Assembly (NCBI GenBank): GCA_902582345.1
Contig: CACHRU010000001.1
Span: 179,943 to 243,942 of the forward strand
Direction of reading: 5' to 3'
Length of the DNA stretch: 64,000 nt
Source: an uncultured Pelagibacteraceae bacterium
Lineage (GTDB): Bacteria > Pseudomonadota > Alphaproteobacteria > Pelagibacterales > Pelagibacteraceae
The position numbers and the translations under genes are program-made. Numbering within the stretch: position 1 is the first letter of the stretch; each line of letters opens with the position of its first letter. Shown here one piece after another: positions 1 through 8,760 of this stretch. The notes under the pieces were generated by a model, which had not been told where the DNA came from, ran no database searches, and saw nothing but the letters and a program-made list of their open reading frames with translations.

Positions 1-347
1 CATTTATAGGATTTTTAAAACATGGATTTAAATATTTGAAAATTTTCGTTCCCAGTGGCGTCCCAGTTTTACTTTTGCCATTAATTACTGTTATCGAGAT
101 AATTTCTTACTTAAGCAGACCAGTAAGTTTATCTGTAAGATTATTTGCCAACATGATGGCTGGTCATACTATGTTAAAAGTTTTTGGAGGATTTGTCATA
201 AGTTTAGGTTTAATAGGCGGTTGGTTACCTCTTACTTTTTCCGTAGCCCTTACTGGGCTTGAAATTCTTGTGGCTTTTTTGCAAGCTTACGTATTTGCGA
301 TTTTAACATGTATTTATTTAAATGACGCACTCAATTTACATCATTAA
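1..347 (+). CDS. atpB: ATP synthase Fo subunit a, 3' part (5' end outside window)
   Basis: The C-terminal part of the membrane subunit that forms the proton half-channels beside the c-ring. The reading frame is open from base 3, upstream of the Met used in the ORF track, and already reads like subunit a (GFLKHGFKY), so the gene is cut by the window edge rather than starting at 36. The invariant arginine helix is visible as [14 protein letters not shown], followed by two hydrophobic helices and the usual end [15 protein letters not shown]. It is followed 21 bp later by atpE, after a clear AGGAGG-type ribosome site. The gene is intact as far as seen. Confidence 0.95.
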   Translation, partial: FIGFLKHGFKYLKIFVPSGVPVLLLPLITVIEIISYLSRPVSLSVRLFANMMAGHTMLKVFGGFVISLGLIGGWLPLTFSVALTGLEILVAFLQAYVFAILTCIYLNDALNLHH

Positions 348-368
348 TAAAATAAAAAAGGAGGAAAA

Positions 369-596
369 ATGGAGTTAGAAGCGGCAAAAATGATTGGAGC
401 AGGTCTCGCTGCAATCGCACTCGCAGGAGCTGGTGTTGGTATCGGAATCATTTTCGGTAACTATCTATCAGGAGCCATGAGAAATCCATCTGCAGCTCAA
501 AAGCAATTCCCTAATTTACTTTTAGGATTTGCTCTTGCTGAAGCTACGGGTTTGTTTGGTTTAGTAGTTGCATTAATAATTTTATTTGCATTTTAG
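369..596 (+). CDS. atpE: ATP synthase Fo subunit c
   Basis: The rotor-ring proteolipid, 75 aa with two membrane hairpin helices. The first helix is Gly/Ala-rich (GAGVGIGIIFG), the polar loop is RNPSAAQKQ, and the proton-carrying carboxylate is Glu58 in FALAEATGLF. The residue after Glu58 is Ala, not the Ser expected of Na+-binding rings, so I infer a proton-coupled enzyme. A strong ribosome site (aaaggagg) lies just before ATG, consistent with the high copy number of subunit c. It lies between atpB and atpF' in the alphaproteobacterial Fo order. Confidence 0.97.
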   Translation: MELEAAKMIGAGLAAIALAGAGVGIGIIFGNYLSGAMRNPSAAQKQFPNLLLGFALAEATGLFGLVVALIILFAF

Positions 597-606
597 ATAT
601 TAAATT

Positions 607-1182
607 ATGAGACTACTATTTTTGTTTTCATTAACTTATTTAGTTACTGAAGAAGATTTGATATCAGCTGAGGCAGGGATGCCTCAGCTGGATCCGACGT
701 ATTGGGCATCCCAAGGTTTTTGGTTAATATTAATATTCTCTATTTTATATTTAGTAATTTCAAAATTTTTTATTCCAAGAATAAAAAATAATTTAGAGGT
801 AAGAGAAAACAAAATTAAAAATGACTTAGATGAGGCAAAAAATTTAAAGGAATTGGCTGAAAAAAAAGAAGCTGAGTATATGAAATTGATATCTGAAGCA
901 AAGAAAGAGGTAACAAAAAATTTTATAGATACGAAAAAAAAACTAATAAATGATTTAAATTTTAAAAAAGAAAGTATTGAAAAAGAGATCAATAAAGAAT
1001 TAGAAAAAACACAAAAAGATATTAATGAATTAAAAAAGGACTCAATTAATTCAATTAATATTATTGCCGAAGGAATAGCTTCAAAAATAATACACGATAT
1101 CTCAGGTGATAAATTAAATGAAAGTAGCATCAAAGCTGTTGTCTCGGATACCTCAAAAAGAAAAATAGGAGAATATTTATAA
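607..1182 (+). CDS. atpF': ATP synthase Fo subunit b' (second b-type stalk subunit)
   Basis: One of two different b-type peripheral-stalk subunits, as in other alphaproteobacteria. A short N-terminal leader of about 25 residues ends in GMPQLDPTYWASQ, the hallmark of b'. A single membrane helix (FWLILIFSILYLVI) and a long Lys/Glu-rich coiled coil follow, 191 aa in all. An internal Met at the MPQLD motif is an alternative start, but alphaproteobacterial b' proteins often carry an N-terminal extension. The stop codon overlaps the atpF start (TAATG). The ORF on the other strand (684-1133) is its shadow. Confidence 0.9.
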   Translation: MRLLFLFSLTYLVTEEDLISAEAGMPQLDPTYWASQGFWLILIFSILYLVISKFFIPRIKNNLEVRENKIKNDLDEAKNLKELAEKKEAEYMKLISEAKKEVTKNFIDTKKKLINDLNFKKESIEKEINKELEKTQKDINELKKDSINSINIIAEGIASKIIHDISGDKLNESSIKAVVSDTSKRKIGEYL

Positions 1183-1676
1183 TGATTGATGCAACATTTT
1201 GGGTGGCAGTTTCTTTTTTTATATTTGTTGGCTTACTCTTTTATTTCAAAATACCGTCAAAAGTTGAGGACTCACTAGCCGAGAAAATTTCAATTTTAAA
1301 AAATCAAATACAAGATGCTGAAAAACTTAAAGATGAAGCAAAAAATATACTTAGTGATAATGAAAAAAAAATTAGTAATTCAAAAAATGAGATTAAAAAT
1401 TTAATCAGTAAATCAAACAAAGAAATTGAAGCAAATATTTTAAAGGCTAATGATGATTTTCATAGATTGATGGAGTTAAAAAAAAATAATTCTGAGCAAA
1501 AAATAAGACAAATGAAGATCCAGGCACAGAAAGATATAAAAAACGCTTCCGTAAAAATTGCAATCAAATCAATAGAAAAATTAATGAAAAACTCAATGGA
1601 TAAAAGCAAATTGGATAAAATTTATATGGATAGTGTTGAAGAAACAAAGTTAGCTCTTAAAGAAAAATCCAGTTAA
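1182..1676 (+). CDS. atpF: ATP synthase Fo subunit b
   Basis: Peripheral-stalk subunit b, 164 aa. It has one N-terminal membrane helix (FWVAVSFFIFVGLLFYF) and then a continuous charged coiled coil that dimerises with b' and contacts F1 delta. The start shares one base with the atpF' stop. It is the last Fo gene. F1 genes are absent, as expected for alphaproteobacteria, where Fo and F1 are separate operons. Only 14 bp separate its stop from crtI, with no hairpin between, so readthrough into the carotenoid genes is likely. Confidence 0.93.
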   Translation: MIDATFWVAVSFFIFVGLLFYFKIPSKVEDSLAEKISILKNQIQDAEKLKDEAKNILSDNEKKISNSKNEIKNLISKSNKEIEANILKANDDFHRLMELKKNNSEQKIRQMKIQAQKDIKNASVKIAIKSIEKLMKNSMDKSKLDKIYMDSVEETKLALKEKSS

Positions 1677-1690
1677 AATAGCCAAATAAA

Positions 1691-3154
1691 ATGGCTAAAA
1701 AAATTATAGTTATAGGTTCAGGATTTGGTGGTATCGCAGCTGCTCTAAGGTCAAAAGCTAAAGGTTATCAAGTAACTCTTTTAGAAAAACTTCCTGATTT
1801 GGGCGGTCGAGCAAGAGTATTTAAAAAAGGTGATTTTACTTATGATGGTGGTCCTACAGTCATCACTGCCCCGTATTTGTTAGAGGAACTTTTTTTACTA
1901 TTTAATAAAAAAATTTCAGATTATGTGAAAATTGTCCCATTAGAATTGTGGTATCGTTTTGTTTTTAGTGATGGTGATACTTTCGATTACTCTGGTAATA
2001 AATCTTTAATGGAAAAAGAAATAATTAATCACTCAAAAAAAGATTTAAATGGATATTATAGGCTTGTTGATTTTACTCAAAAAATTTTTGACAAAGGATT
2101 TACCGATCTATCTGATAAACCATTTAATAATTGGTATTTTATGATCAAACAAATACCTGACTTATTAAAGCTTAAAAGTTATAAATCAGTATATAGTTTA
2201 GTTTCAGAATATATTTCAAACGAAAAGTTAAGAAGAGTATTTAGTATGCATCCTCTTTTAGTTGGCGGAAATCCGTTTACCACTACTTCAATTTATACAC
2301 TTATTTTATTTTTAGAAAAAAAATGGGGAATTCATTATGCAATGGGCGGGACCGGAAAAGTAGTTGCCGCTTTAGAAAAATTAATGCAAGAATCAAAAAT
2401 AGATATAGTCAAGAATGCTGAGGTCACAGATATTGTAACTGAAAATTCAAATGTTAAAGGTGTAAAAGTAAATAATAATTTTATTGAATGTGATTATATA
2501 ATTTGCAACTCGGATCCACCAAATGTTTACAAAAATCTCCTAAAGTCAGATAAAGACTATAATTTTTTATTTAAACAAAAAATGAGTAGAATGGATTACT
2601 CAATGGGTTTATTTGTTTATTATTTTGGCTCAAAGAAAAAGTATGAAAATGTGGCTCATCATACTATTTACTTTGGTAAAACATACAAAAGTCACTTAAA
2701 TAATATATTTGAAAAAAAAATTCTTTCAGAAGATATTAGCTATTATTTGCATAGACCTTCAGCAACTGACTCGAACATGTCGCCTCAAGGAAATGATGCT
2801 TTCTATGTTTTAGTTCCTGTTCCAAATAATTTATCAAAAATTGACTGGAGTTCCCAAGCTGAAAAATTCAAGAGTCTTGTATTAGAAAAAATGGATAAAT
2901 CAGTTTTACCAGGTATTAGAGAAAATGTTATTAATGATTTTTATTTAACGCCAGATTATTTTGAAAATGATTTAGCAACTCTCCACGGATCGGGTTTTTC
3001 TATTCAACCAAAATTTTCTCAATCTGCCTATTTTAGATTTCATAATAAATCCGAAATATATAAAAATTTGTTTTTTGTTGGGGCTGGTACACACCCAGGA
3101 GCTGGTATGCCGGGTGTACTTTCCTCTGCGAAAGTATTGGAAAAATTTTTTTAA
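1691..3154 (+). CDS. crtI: phytoene desaturase (FAD-dependent)
   Basis: Converts phytoene to lycopene through successive desaturations. It is 487 aa. The N-terminal dinucleotide fold IIVIGSGFGG and the second FAD motif GGRARVFKKGDFTYDGGPTVI are typical of CrtI. The C-terminal family signature FFVGAGTHPGAGMPGVLSSAKVLE is complete. The start codon is 14 bp after atpF, and its stop overlaps crtB (TAATG). In this context the product feeds beta-carotene and then retinal synthesis. No crtE (geranylgeranyl-PP synthase) is present in the window. Confidence 0.95.
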   Translation: MAKKIIVIGSGFGGIAAALRSKAKGYQVTLLEKLPDLGGRARVFKKGDFTYDGGPTVITAPYLLEELFLLFNKKISDYVKIVPLELWYRFVFSDGDTFDYSGNKSLMEKEIINHSKKDLNGYYRLVDFTQKIFDKGFTDLSDKPFNNWYFMIKQIPDLLKLKSYKSVYSLVSEYISNEKLRRVFSMHPLLVGGNPFTTTSIYTLILFLEKKWGIHYAMGGTGKVVAALEKLMQESKIDIVKNAEVTDIVTENSNVKGVKVNNNFIECDYIICNSDPPNVYKNLLKSDKDYNFLFKQKMSRMDYSMGLFVYYFGSKKKYENVAHHTIYFGKTYKSHLNNIFEKKILSEDISYYLHRPSATDSNMSPQGNDAFYVLVPVPNNLSKIDWSSQAEKFKSLVLEKMDKSVLPGIRENVINDFYLTPDYFENDLATLHGSGFSIQPKFSQSAYFRFHNKSEIYKNLFFVGAGTHPGAGMPGVLSSAKVLEKFF

Positions 3155-4008
3155 TGAAAAAAAAGAGTTTACTTTCTGTTCATGCTAAATCTTTTAATTG
3201 GGCTGGTTTTTTTTTACCAAAGGAAACCTATAAAAAATGTTCTATTTTATATGATTTTTGTAGAACTTTAGATGATATTGCTGACTCAAACTTAGAATTA
3301 GTTGAAAAAAAAAAAATTTTTCTCACCTTCAAAAAAAATTTTGAATACAAAAATTTTTCAAACTTAATCATAAAAAATTTTTGTGAACTAGTTGAGATAA
3401 AGAATATACCTCTAAAAGTAATTTATGATCTTTTTGACGGAGTTGAAAGTGACATAAGATCAAAAGTATATATTCAAAGTGAAAAAGATTTATTAGTATA
3501 CTCTTATAGAGTTGCTGGAACGGTGGGTCTCATGATGTCAAAGATATTTGATATAAATGATAAAGACGCTCTAAGAGGAGCAATAGATTTGGGTATTGCA
3601 ATGCAATTAACAAACATTGCAAGAGATGTAATTGAAGATAAAGGTAAAAATCGATTTTACATTAGTCATGATTTTGAAAAAATAAGAGAAACTCTTAAAA
3701 CTGCTGAAACTTTTTATAGTAATTCATTTTTAGCAATTAAACATATTCCAATTCGATTTCGCTTCTCAATATTAGTAGCAAGAAGAGTTTATAGAGAAAT
3801 AGGCAAAAATATTATAAAAAAAAAGAACTTGAGTAATTATGATAAAGCAGGCAAAATTTATGTTTCATTATTTGGAAAAATTACTCAGACAATATTTTCT
3901 GTATTTGATCTCATTAAACTTCAATTTTTATCTAATAATGATCATGTTAAAAAAGAGGAAAAACAATTAATAATAGAAAAGGAAATTAATTTAAATGAGA
4001 GATTTTGA
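3154..4008 (+). CDS. crtB: phytoene synthase
   Basis: Condenses two geranylgeranyl-PP to phytoene. It is 284 aa. The first Asp-rich Mg-pyrophosphate motif is FCRTLDDIAD (D40-D44), and the second is IARDVIEDKGKNRFY, both as in squalene/phytoene synthases. Translation is likely coupled to crtI through the one-base stop/start overlap. The 3' end overlaps crtY by 14 bp. Confidence 0.95.
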   Translation: MKKKSLLSVHAKSFNWAGFFLPKETYKKCSILYDFCRTLDDIADSNLELVEKKKIFLTFKKNFEYKNFSNLIIKNFCELVEIKNIPLKVIYDLFDGVESDIRSKVYIQSEKDLLVYSYRVAGTVGLMMSKIFDINDKDALRGAIDLGIAMQLTNIARDVIEDKGKNRFYISHDFEKIRETLKTAETFYSNSFLAIKHIPIRFRFSILVARRVYREIGKNIIKKKNLSNYDKAGKIYVSLFGKITQTIFSVFDLIKLQFLSNNDHVKKEEKQLIIEKEINLNERF

Positions 4009-5059
4009 TTATATAATTTTGGGTGGAGGATGTGCTGGTTTATCTTTAGCCTATGAACTAGAAATTAATGGTAAGCTTAAGGAAAAAAATCTTGCGATTG
4101 TGGAAAATCGAAAAGAATATAAAAGAGATAAGACTTGGTCATTTTGGAGAGTATTTGATCATAATTTTGATGATTGCGTGATTAAGAGTTGGAATAATTT
4201 TTCTATCAATACATCAAAAAATTCAATTGAACTTAAATCTGAAAATTATCCGTATCAAAGTATTGATAGTGGAAAGTTTTATAACAAAATAAACTCGGTA
4301 CTTTCAAAAAATAAAAATATTTTTTTTTGTAAAAATCTTCAAGAGATAAACTCAGATCACTCAATAGTATTTAATAGCTTGATCAATGATGAAATGGACA
4401 AATCAAAAATTTGGCAACATTTTCAAGGAGTTGAAATTGAAGTGGGTAAAAATATTTTCGATGATAAAATTCTAAATTTAATGGATTTTAATTGTGAACA
4501 AAGAAATAGTGTTCATTTTTTTTATACATTACCATTTTCTAAAAATCGTGCTTTAATCGAAACAACTTGGCTTTCTAATTTACAAGATAAAACTTTAATG
4601 GATTATGATATTCAATTGAAAAATTATATAGAGAAAAATTTAGGTATAAAAGATTACAAAATTAAATTTCAAGAAAAAGGTGCTATACCTTTATTTTACC
4701 CACATAATAAAAATAATGAACAAATTAATATTGGTTCAGCAGGTGGTATGACTAGGTTGAGTACAGGATACACTTTTTTAAATATCCAGGAGCATAGTCG
4801 GTACTTGTGTAAAAATATCGAAAATATTAAAGATAAGAAAATTTATGAAATTAAAAAAAAATATCAATTTCTAGACAATATTTTTCTTAAAGTTTTAAAA
4901 AATAATCCAAATAAAATGCCTGAAATTTTTTTTAAAATGTTTCAAAATTCTTCTAATACAATTATAAAATTTTTATCAAATAAAAGTAACTTTTTTGATG
5001 ATTTCAAAATAATAAGTAGGATGCCTAAATGGTTATTCATAAAAGAGTTGGTAAATTAA
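3995..5059 (+). CDS. crtY: lycopene beta-cyclase
   Basis: Cyclises both ends of lycopene to give beta-carotene. It is 354 aa. The N-terminal FAD/NAD fold is DYIILGGGCAGLSLAYEL, and the CrtY-type segment RDKTWSFWRVFDH follows. Later motifs such as GSAGGMTRLSTGYTF match the cyclase family. It overlaps crtB by 14 bp and shares one base with the next start (TAATG at 5057-5061). The role follows from family resemblance and position between crtB and blh. Confidence 0.92.
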   Translation: MRDFDYIILGGGCAGLSLAYELEINGKLKEKNLAIVENRKEYKRDKTWSFWRVFDHNFDDCVIKSWNNFSINTSKNSIELKSENYPYQSIDSGKFYNKINSVLSKNKNIFFCKNLQEINSDHSIVFNSLINDEMDKSKIWQHFQGVEIEVGKNIFDDKILNLMDFNCEQRNSVHFFYTLPFSKNRALIETTWLSNLQDKTLMDYDIQLKNYIEKNLGIKDYKIKFQEKGAIPLFYPHNKNNEQINIGSAGGMTRLSTGYTFLNIQEHSRYLCKNIENIKDKKIYEIKKKYQFLDNIFLKVLKNNPNKMPEIFFKMFQNSSNTIIKFLSNKSNFFDDFKIISRMPKWLFIKELVN

Positions 5060-5961
5060 TGCAGAAGATTAATTTAAAACATTCAGTTATTTTTTTTAAT
5101 TTTTGTATTTTACTCTGTTCAATCAATCAATTTTTAAGTAACCCAATAATAGTATGTTTATTCTTAATTTTAATATTAGGAGTATCCCATGGTGCTTTAG
5201 ATAATATTAAAGGAAGAAAAATTTTAAAAATTTATAATTTTGAAAATATCATAATATTTTACTCACTTTATTTAGCTATTTCAATTTTTATCATATCTTC
5301 TTGGTTGTTATTTCCAGATATAACTTTATTATTATTTTTAATTGTTGCCTCATATCACTTTGGAAAAGAAGATACAGTTAATCAAATTAATGAAAAGTTT
5401 TTATATGAAGAGTTTTTATTATTTTTAAAAGGCTCACCAATAATTATTGCTCCACTATTTTTCCATAGAGATGAGACTTATGAGATATTTAATATTCTTA
5501 ATTTTAACGTTTTTAAATCGTCTTTTTTTAATGACTTTAATTTATTTATTTTTTTATTTTTAAGTCTGATTTCAAACATTATAATTATGAAAAAAGGAGA
5601 CACAGATTTTAAGCTAATTATATTGATTGATTACTTATCTATAGTAATTTTGAATGTATTTTTAAAACCTGTATTAGCATTTACTTTATATTTTTGTTTT
5701 CTCCATTCCATTAGACATGCAATTGGTCTTTGCCTTCATTTAGATGATAATTTTCAAAATGGCTTAAAAAAATTTATAAAAAAAGCTATTCCTTTAACGT
5801 TAATTACAGCTATTCTTTTTTTAACAGCCATATATTCTCTCAATAATTTTTATGATCTCAACGAGGCCATTTATAAGGTAATTTTTATTGGTTTGGCGTC
5901 TTTAACTTTTCCGCATATATTGCTTGAGTACCTTTTAGAAAAAAATGAAAAAAAAAATTAA
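5059..5961 (+). CDS. blh: beta-carotene 15,15'-dioxygenase, Brp/Blh family
   Basis: A membrane enzyme that cleaves beta-carotene into two retinals, the chromophore of proteorhodopsin. It has several hydrophobic helices and the conserved iron-ligand histidines in GVSHGALDNIKG, ASYHFGKEDT and HSIRHAIGL. The ORF track starts at 5029 inside crtY. I prefer ATG 5059, which forms the same TAATG junction as the other genes here and gives 300 aa. The gene ends inside the first codons of ispH (17 bp overlap). No opsin gene lies in the window. Confidence 0.93.
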   Translation: MQKINLKHSVIFFNFCILLCSINQFLSNPIIVCLFLILILGVSHGALDNIKGRKILKIYNFENIIIFYSLYLAISIFIISSWLLFPDITLLLFLIVASYHFGKEDTVNQINEKFLYEEFLLFLKGSPIIIAPLFFHRDETYEIFNILNFNVFKSSFFNDFNLFIFLFLSLISNIIIMKKGDTDFKLIILIDYLSIVILNVFLKPVLAFTLYFCFLHSIRHAIGLCLHLDDNFQNGLKKFIKKAIPLTLITAILFLTAIYSLNNFYDLNEAIYKVIFIGLASLTFPHILLEYLLEKNEKKN

Positions 5962-6889
5962 AATATTTTTAGCATCACCTAGAGGTTTTTGTGCAGGGGT
6001 CGATAGAGCAATTGAAATTGTAAACAAAGCTTTAGATAAATATGGGGCTCCAGTTTATGTTAGGCACGAGATTGTACATAATAAACAAGTTGTTGAAGAC
6101 TTAAAAAATAGAGGGGCTATTTTTATCGAAGAATTAGTAGAAATTAAGGACTCCACAAGACCAGTAATTTTTTCTGCCCATGGCGTCCCGAAAAGTGTAC
6201 CTGCTGAAGCAATTAATAAAAAACTTAAATACGTTGATGCCACTTGCCCTTTAGTGTCAAAAGTACATAGAGAGTCAGAACAACTTTACAAAAAAGGTTT
6301 TGATATTATTTTAATTGGACACAACCATCACCCAGAGGTGGTTGGAACAATGGGTCAGCTTCCGAATGGATCAATTAAACTTATTGAAACTATTCAAGAT
6401 GTAGAAAAAATGAATGTGGAAGATTTTAAAAAACCGTTAGCATATATCACTCAAACAACTTTATCGGTAGATGATACTAAAGAAATTATCGATTTACTAA
6501 AAAAAAAATTTCCCAAAATCAAAGGGCCAGTAAAAGAAGATATCTGTTATGCTACGACTAATAGACAAAAAGCTGTAAAAGAAATCGCAAAAAATTGTGA
6601 TTTATTTTTTGTAATAGGAAGTAGAAATTCATCTAACTCAGTCAGATTAGTTGAAGTAGCAAAAAAAGCTGGATGTAAAAATTCATTTTTGATGCATCAC
6701 GGTAGAGAATTACCGATTGAAGAGATTAAAAGTAGTACTACAATAGGAATATCTTCTGGAGCCTCTGCACCAGAAAGATTAGTGCAAAATTTAATTAATG
6801 AAATTAAATTAAATTTTAACGTTTCCATAAAAGAAATAAAAGTGGCGGAAGAAAAAGTTGTTTTTAAACTTCCAAAAGAATTAAATTGA
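5945..6889 (+). CDS. ispH: 4-hydroxy-3-methylbut-2-enyl diphosphate reductase
   Basis: The last step of the MEP isoprenoid pathway, making IPP and DMAPP. It is 314 aa. The three [4Fe-4S] cysteines are in PRGFCAG (C16), VDATCPLVSKVH and EDICYATTNRQ. Substrate-binding HEIVHN and the SRNSSNS stretch are present. Its place directly after blh supplies precursors for the same carotenoid pathway, so the coupling looks functional. It overlaps blh by 17 bp. Its TGA stop shares one base with the ATG of thrB (TGATG). Confidence 0.96.
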   Translation: MKKKIKIFLASPRGFCAGVDRAIEIVNKALDKYGAPVYVRHEIVHNKQVVEDLKNRGAIFIEELVEIKDSTRPVIFSAHGVPKSVPAEAINKKLKYVDATCPLVSKVHRESEQLYKKGFDIILIGHNHHPEVVGTMGQLPNGSIKLIETIQDVEKMNVEDFKKPLAYITQTTLSVDDTKEIIDLLKKKFPKIKGPVKEDICYATTNRQKAVKEIAKNCDLFFVIGSRNSSNSVRLVEVAKKAGCKNSFLMHHGRELPIEEIKSSTTIGISSGASAPERLVQNLINEIKLNFNVSIKEIKVAEEKVVFKLPKELN

Positions 6890-7857
6890 TGGCTGTATAT
6901 ACTAAATTTGATCAAAAAGATTTTGAAAATATATTATCTAATTATTCTATTGGGAATTTAAGTTCTTTTCATGGAATTAAAGAGGGAATTGAAAATACTA
7001 ATTATTTCTTAAAGGTAAATAATACAAAATATATTCTAACAATTTATGAAAAACGTGTAAAAGAACAAGATCTTCCCTTTTTTTCTAATCTTATGTTGAA
7101 ATTGAATGATGCTAAATTCAAATGTCCAGTCCCTATTTTAAATAATGATAATCAAGCTATTTCGAAATATAAGGAAAAAAAATTAATGATTACCTCCTTT
7201 TTAGAGGGTAAAGCCAAAGAAATTCTTACTCCAAATAATTGCGGTGAAATAGGAAGGGAAGTTGCTAAACTGCATGAGATTACAAAATTTTATAAAATTA
7301 GTAGAGAGAATGATTTATCAATTGGTTCTTGGAGAAAAATCTTTAATTCTGTAAAAGAAAAATGTTCAAGCATTCATGTTGATTTGCCAAATCTTATAGA
7401 AGAAAATTTAAGTGATGTAGAAAAAAAATGGCCCGAAAAATTACCTAAAGGAATTATACATGCAGATTTATTCCAAGATAACATCTTTTTCACTCGAGAC
7501 AATTTTAGTGGAATAATTGATTTTTATTTTTCATGTAATGACTATTATGCTTTTGAGATAGCAATATGTTTTAATGCGTTATGTTTTGATGGTGTAAAAG
7601 ATAATTTAAGTTTTAATGTCACAAAGGCTAAAAAATTTATTGATGGATACACATCAGTTCGAAAATTAACAACACAAGAGAGAGATAGCATTAAAATTTT
7701 GTCACAAGGTGCATCCTTAAGATTTTTACTAACTAGAGTTTTTGATGCAATTAATACTGTTGAGGGGGCTATGGTAAAAGTTAAGGACCCCATAGAGTAT
7801 TTGAAAAGACTAGAATTTCATAAAAACTCAAAGAGTTTTGAAGACTATTATTTTTAA
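6889..7857 (+). CDS. thrB: homoserine kinase (ThrB type II, APH fold)
   Basis: Phosphorylates homoserine for threonine synthesis; the partner thrC lies at 8760-10127. It is 322 aa with the aminoglycoside-phosphotransferase fold, with HADLFQDNIFF as catalytic loop and IIDFYFSCNDYYAFEIA as metal site. The ORF track begins at a TTG (6886), but the adjacent ATG at 6889 gives a TGATG overlap with ispH and is the better start. Its stop overlaps the rnhA start. Confidence 0.92.
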   Translation: MAVYTKFDQKDFENILSNYSIGNLSSFHGIKEGIENTNYFLKVNNTKYILTIYEKRVKEQDLPFFSNLMLKLNDAKFKCPVPILNNDNQAISKYKEKKLMITSFLEGKAKEILTPNNCGEIGREVAKLHEITKFYKISRENDLSIGSWRKIFNSVKEKCSSIHVDLPNLIEENLSDVEKKWPEKLPKGIIHADLFQDNIFFTRDNFSGIIDFYFSCNDYYAFEIAICFNALCFDGVKDNLSFNVTKAKKFIDGYTSVRKLTTQERDSIKILSQGASLRFLLTRVFDAINTVEGAMVKVKDPIEYLKRLEFHKNSKSFEDYYF

Positions 7858-8279
7858 TGAGTATAAAAATTTATACAGATGGCGCGTGTTCAGGGAATCC
7901 TGGAAAAGGAGGTTGGGCAGCTATAATTTTAGATGGTAAAGATCAGTACAATATTTCTGGATGTGAGAATAATACAACAAATAATAGGATGGAATTAACA
8001 GCTCCTATAATGGCTCTAAAAAAGATAAAAAAAAAAACTGAAATTACTATTTATACAGATTCAAAATATGTAAAAAACGGAATTACTGACTGGATTAAAA
8101 AGTGGAAGCTGAATAATTGGAGAAGCTCGAGCAAAAAAACTGTAAAAAACAAAGATCTTTGGCTAAAACTCGATAATTCTTGCCAAAAACATAAAGTTAT
8201 TTGGAAATGGGTTAAAGCTCACTCTAATGATAAACTTAACAATTTAGCTGATAAGCTAGCTGTTGAAAAAACTAAATAG
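7857..8279 (+). CDS. rnhA: ribonuclease HI
   Basis: Degrades RNA in RNA-DNA hybrids. It is 140 aa, close to the usual 155. The catalytic carboxylates are visible: Asp in IYTDGACSGNPG, Glu in NNRMELTAP, Asp in IYTDSKYV, and Asp in LNNLADKLA, with the His loop WVKAHSNDK. It is the last gene of the plus-strand run. Its end overlaps the convergent peroxiredoxin by 8 bp. Confidence 0.95.
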   Translation: MSIKIYTDGACSGNPGKGGWAAIILDGKDQYNISGCENNTTNNRMELTAPIMALKKIKKKTEITIYTDSKYVKNGITDWIKKWKLNNWRSSSKKTVKNKDLWLKLDNSCQKHKVIWKWVKAHSNDKLNNLADKLAVEKTK

Positions 8280-8760
8280 CTTTGAGAAAGTTTTCAGCAG
8301 CTGATAATTCACACATAGCAGTTTCTTTTTCTTCCTCTATTTTTTTAACAATCCCATTTTCTACTAACATTGTGTATCTATTTGATCGTATTCCTAGACC
8401 TTTTACTGATTTATCTACTTCAGCCCCAATGGCTTGAGTGAATTTTATAAAAGGATCGCCAACCATAAGTATTTTGGTTCCAGTATTTTGACTCTCTCCC
8501 CAAGCCTTCATAACATTTGGGTCATTTACGGCAATACAAATTATTTTAGTAATACCTTTTTTAAGAGCTAAATCGTAATTTTTTATATAACCAGGAAGAT
8601 GTAATGCAGAACATGTTTTGGTAAATGCTCCTGGCATACCTAAAATTAAAACTTTATTATTTTTACATAGATCAAGAATATCAATTTTTTTAGCGTCATT
8701 ATTTTGATCTAAGTAAAATAATTCTGCGCTCGGTATTTTGTTTCCTATCTTGAGTTTCAT
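8272..8760 (-). CDS. peroxiredoxin (Prx5 type, redoxin)
   Basis: Reduces peroxides with a thiol cysteine. It is 162 aa. The peroxidatic site is PGAFTKTCSALHLPGY, typical of the Prx5/AHP1 group, and the family segment CIAVNDPNVMKAWGES is present. It overlaps thrC by one base and rnhA tail to tail by 8 bp. The reductant (glutaredoxin or thioredoxin) cannot be read from the sequence. Confidence 0.9.
   Translation of the reverse strand: MKLKIGNKIPSAELFYLDQNNDAKKIDILDLCKNNKVLILGMPGAFTKTCSALHLPGYIKNYDLALKKGITKIICIAVNDPNVMKAWGESQNTGTKILMVGDPFIKFTQAIGAEVDKSVKGLGIRSNRYTMLVENGIVKKIEEEKETAMCELSAAENFLKAI

Noticed and set aside
36-347. atpB start at Met 36 as in the ORF track
   Set aside because: The frame is open to the window edge and the upstream residues match subunit a; the gene is truncated by the window.
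684-1133. 149-aa minus-strand ORF opposite atpF'
   Set aside because: Antisense shadow of a Lys/Glu-rich coiled-coil gene; the translation is Phe/Ser-rich as expected for the complement.
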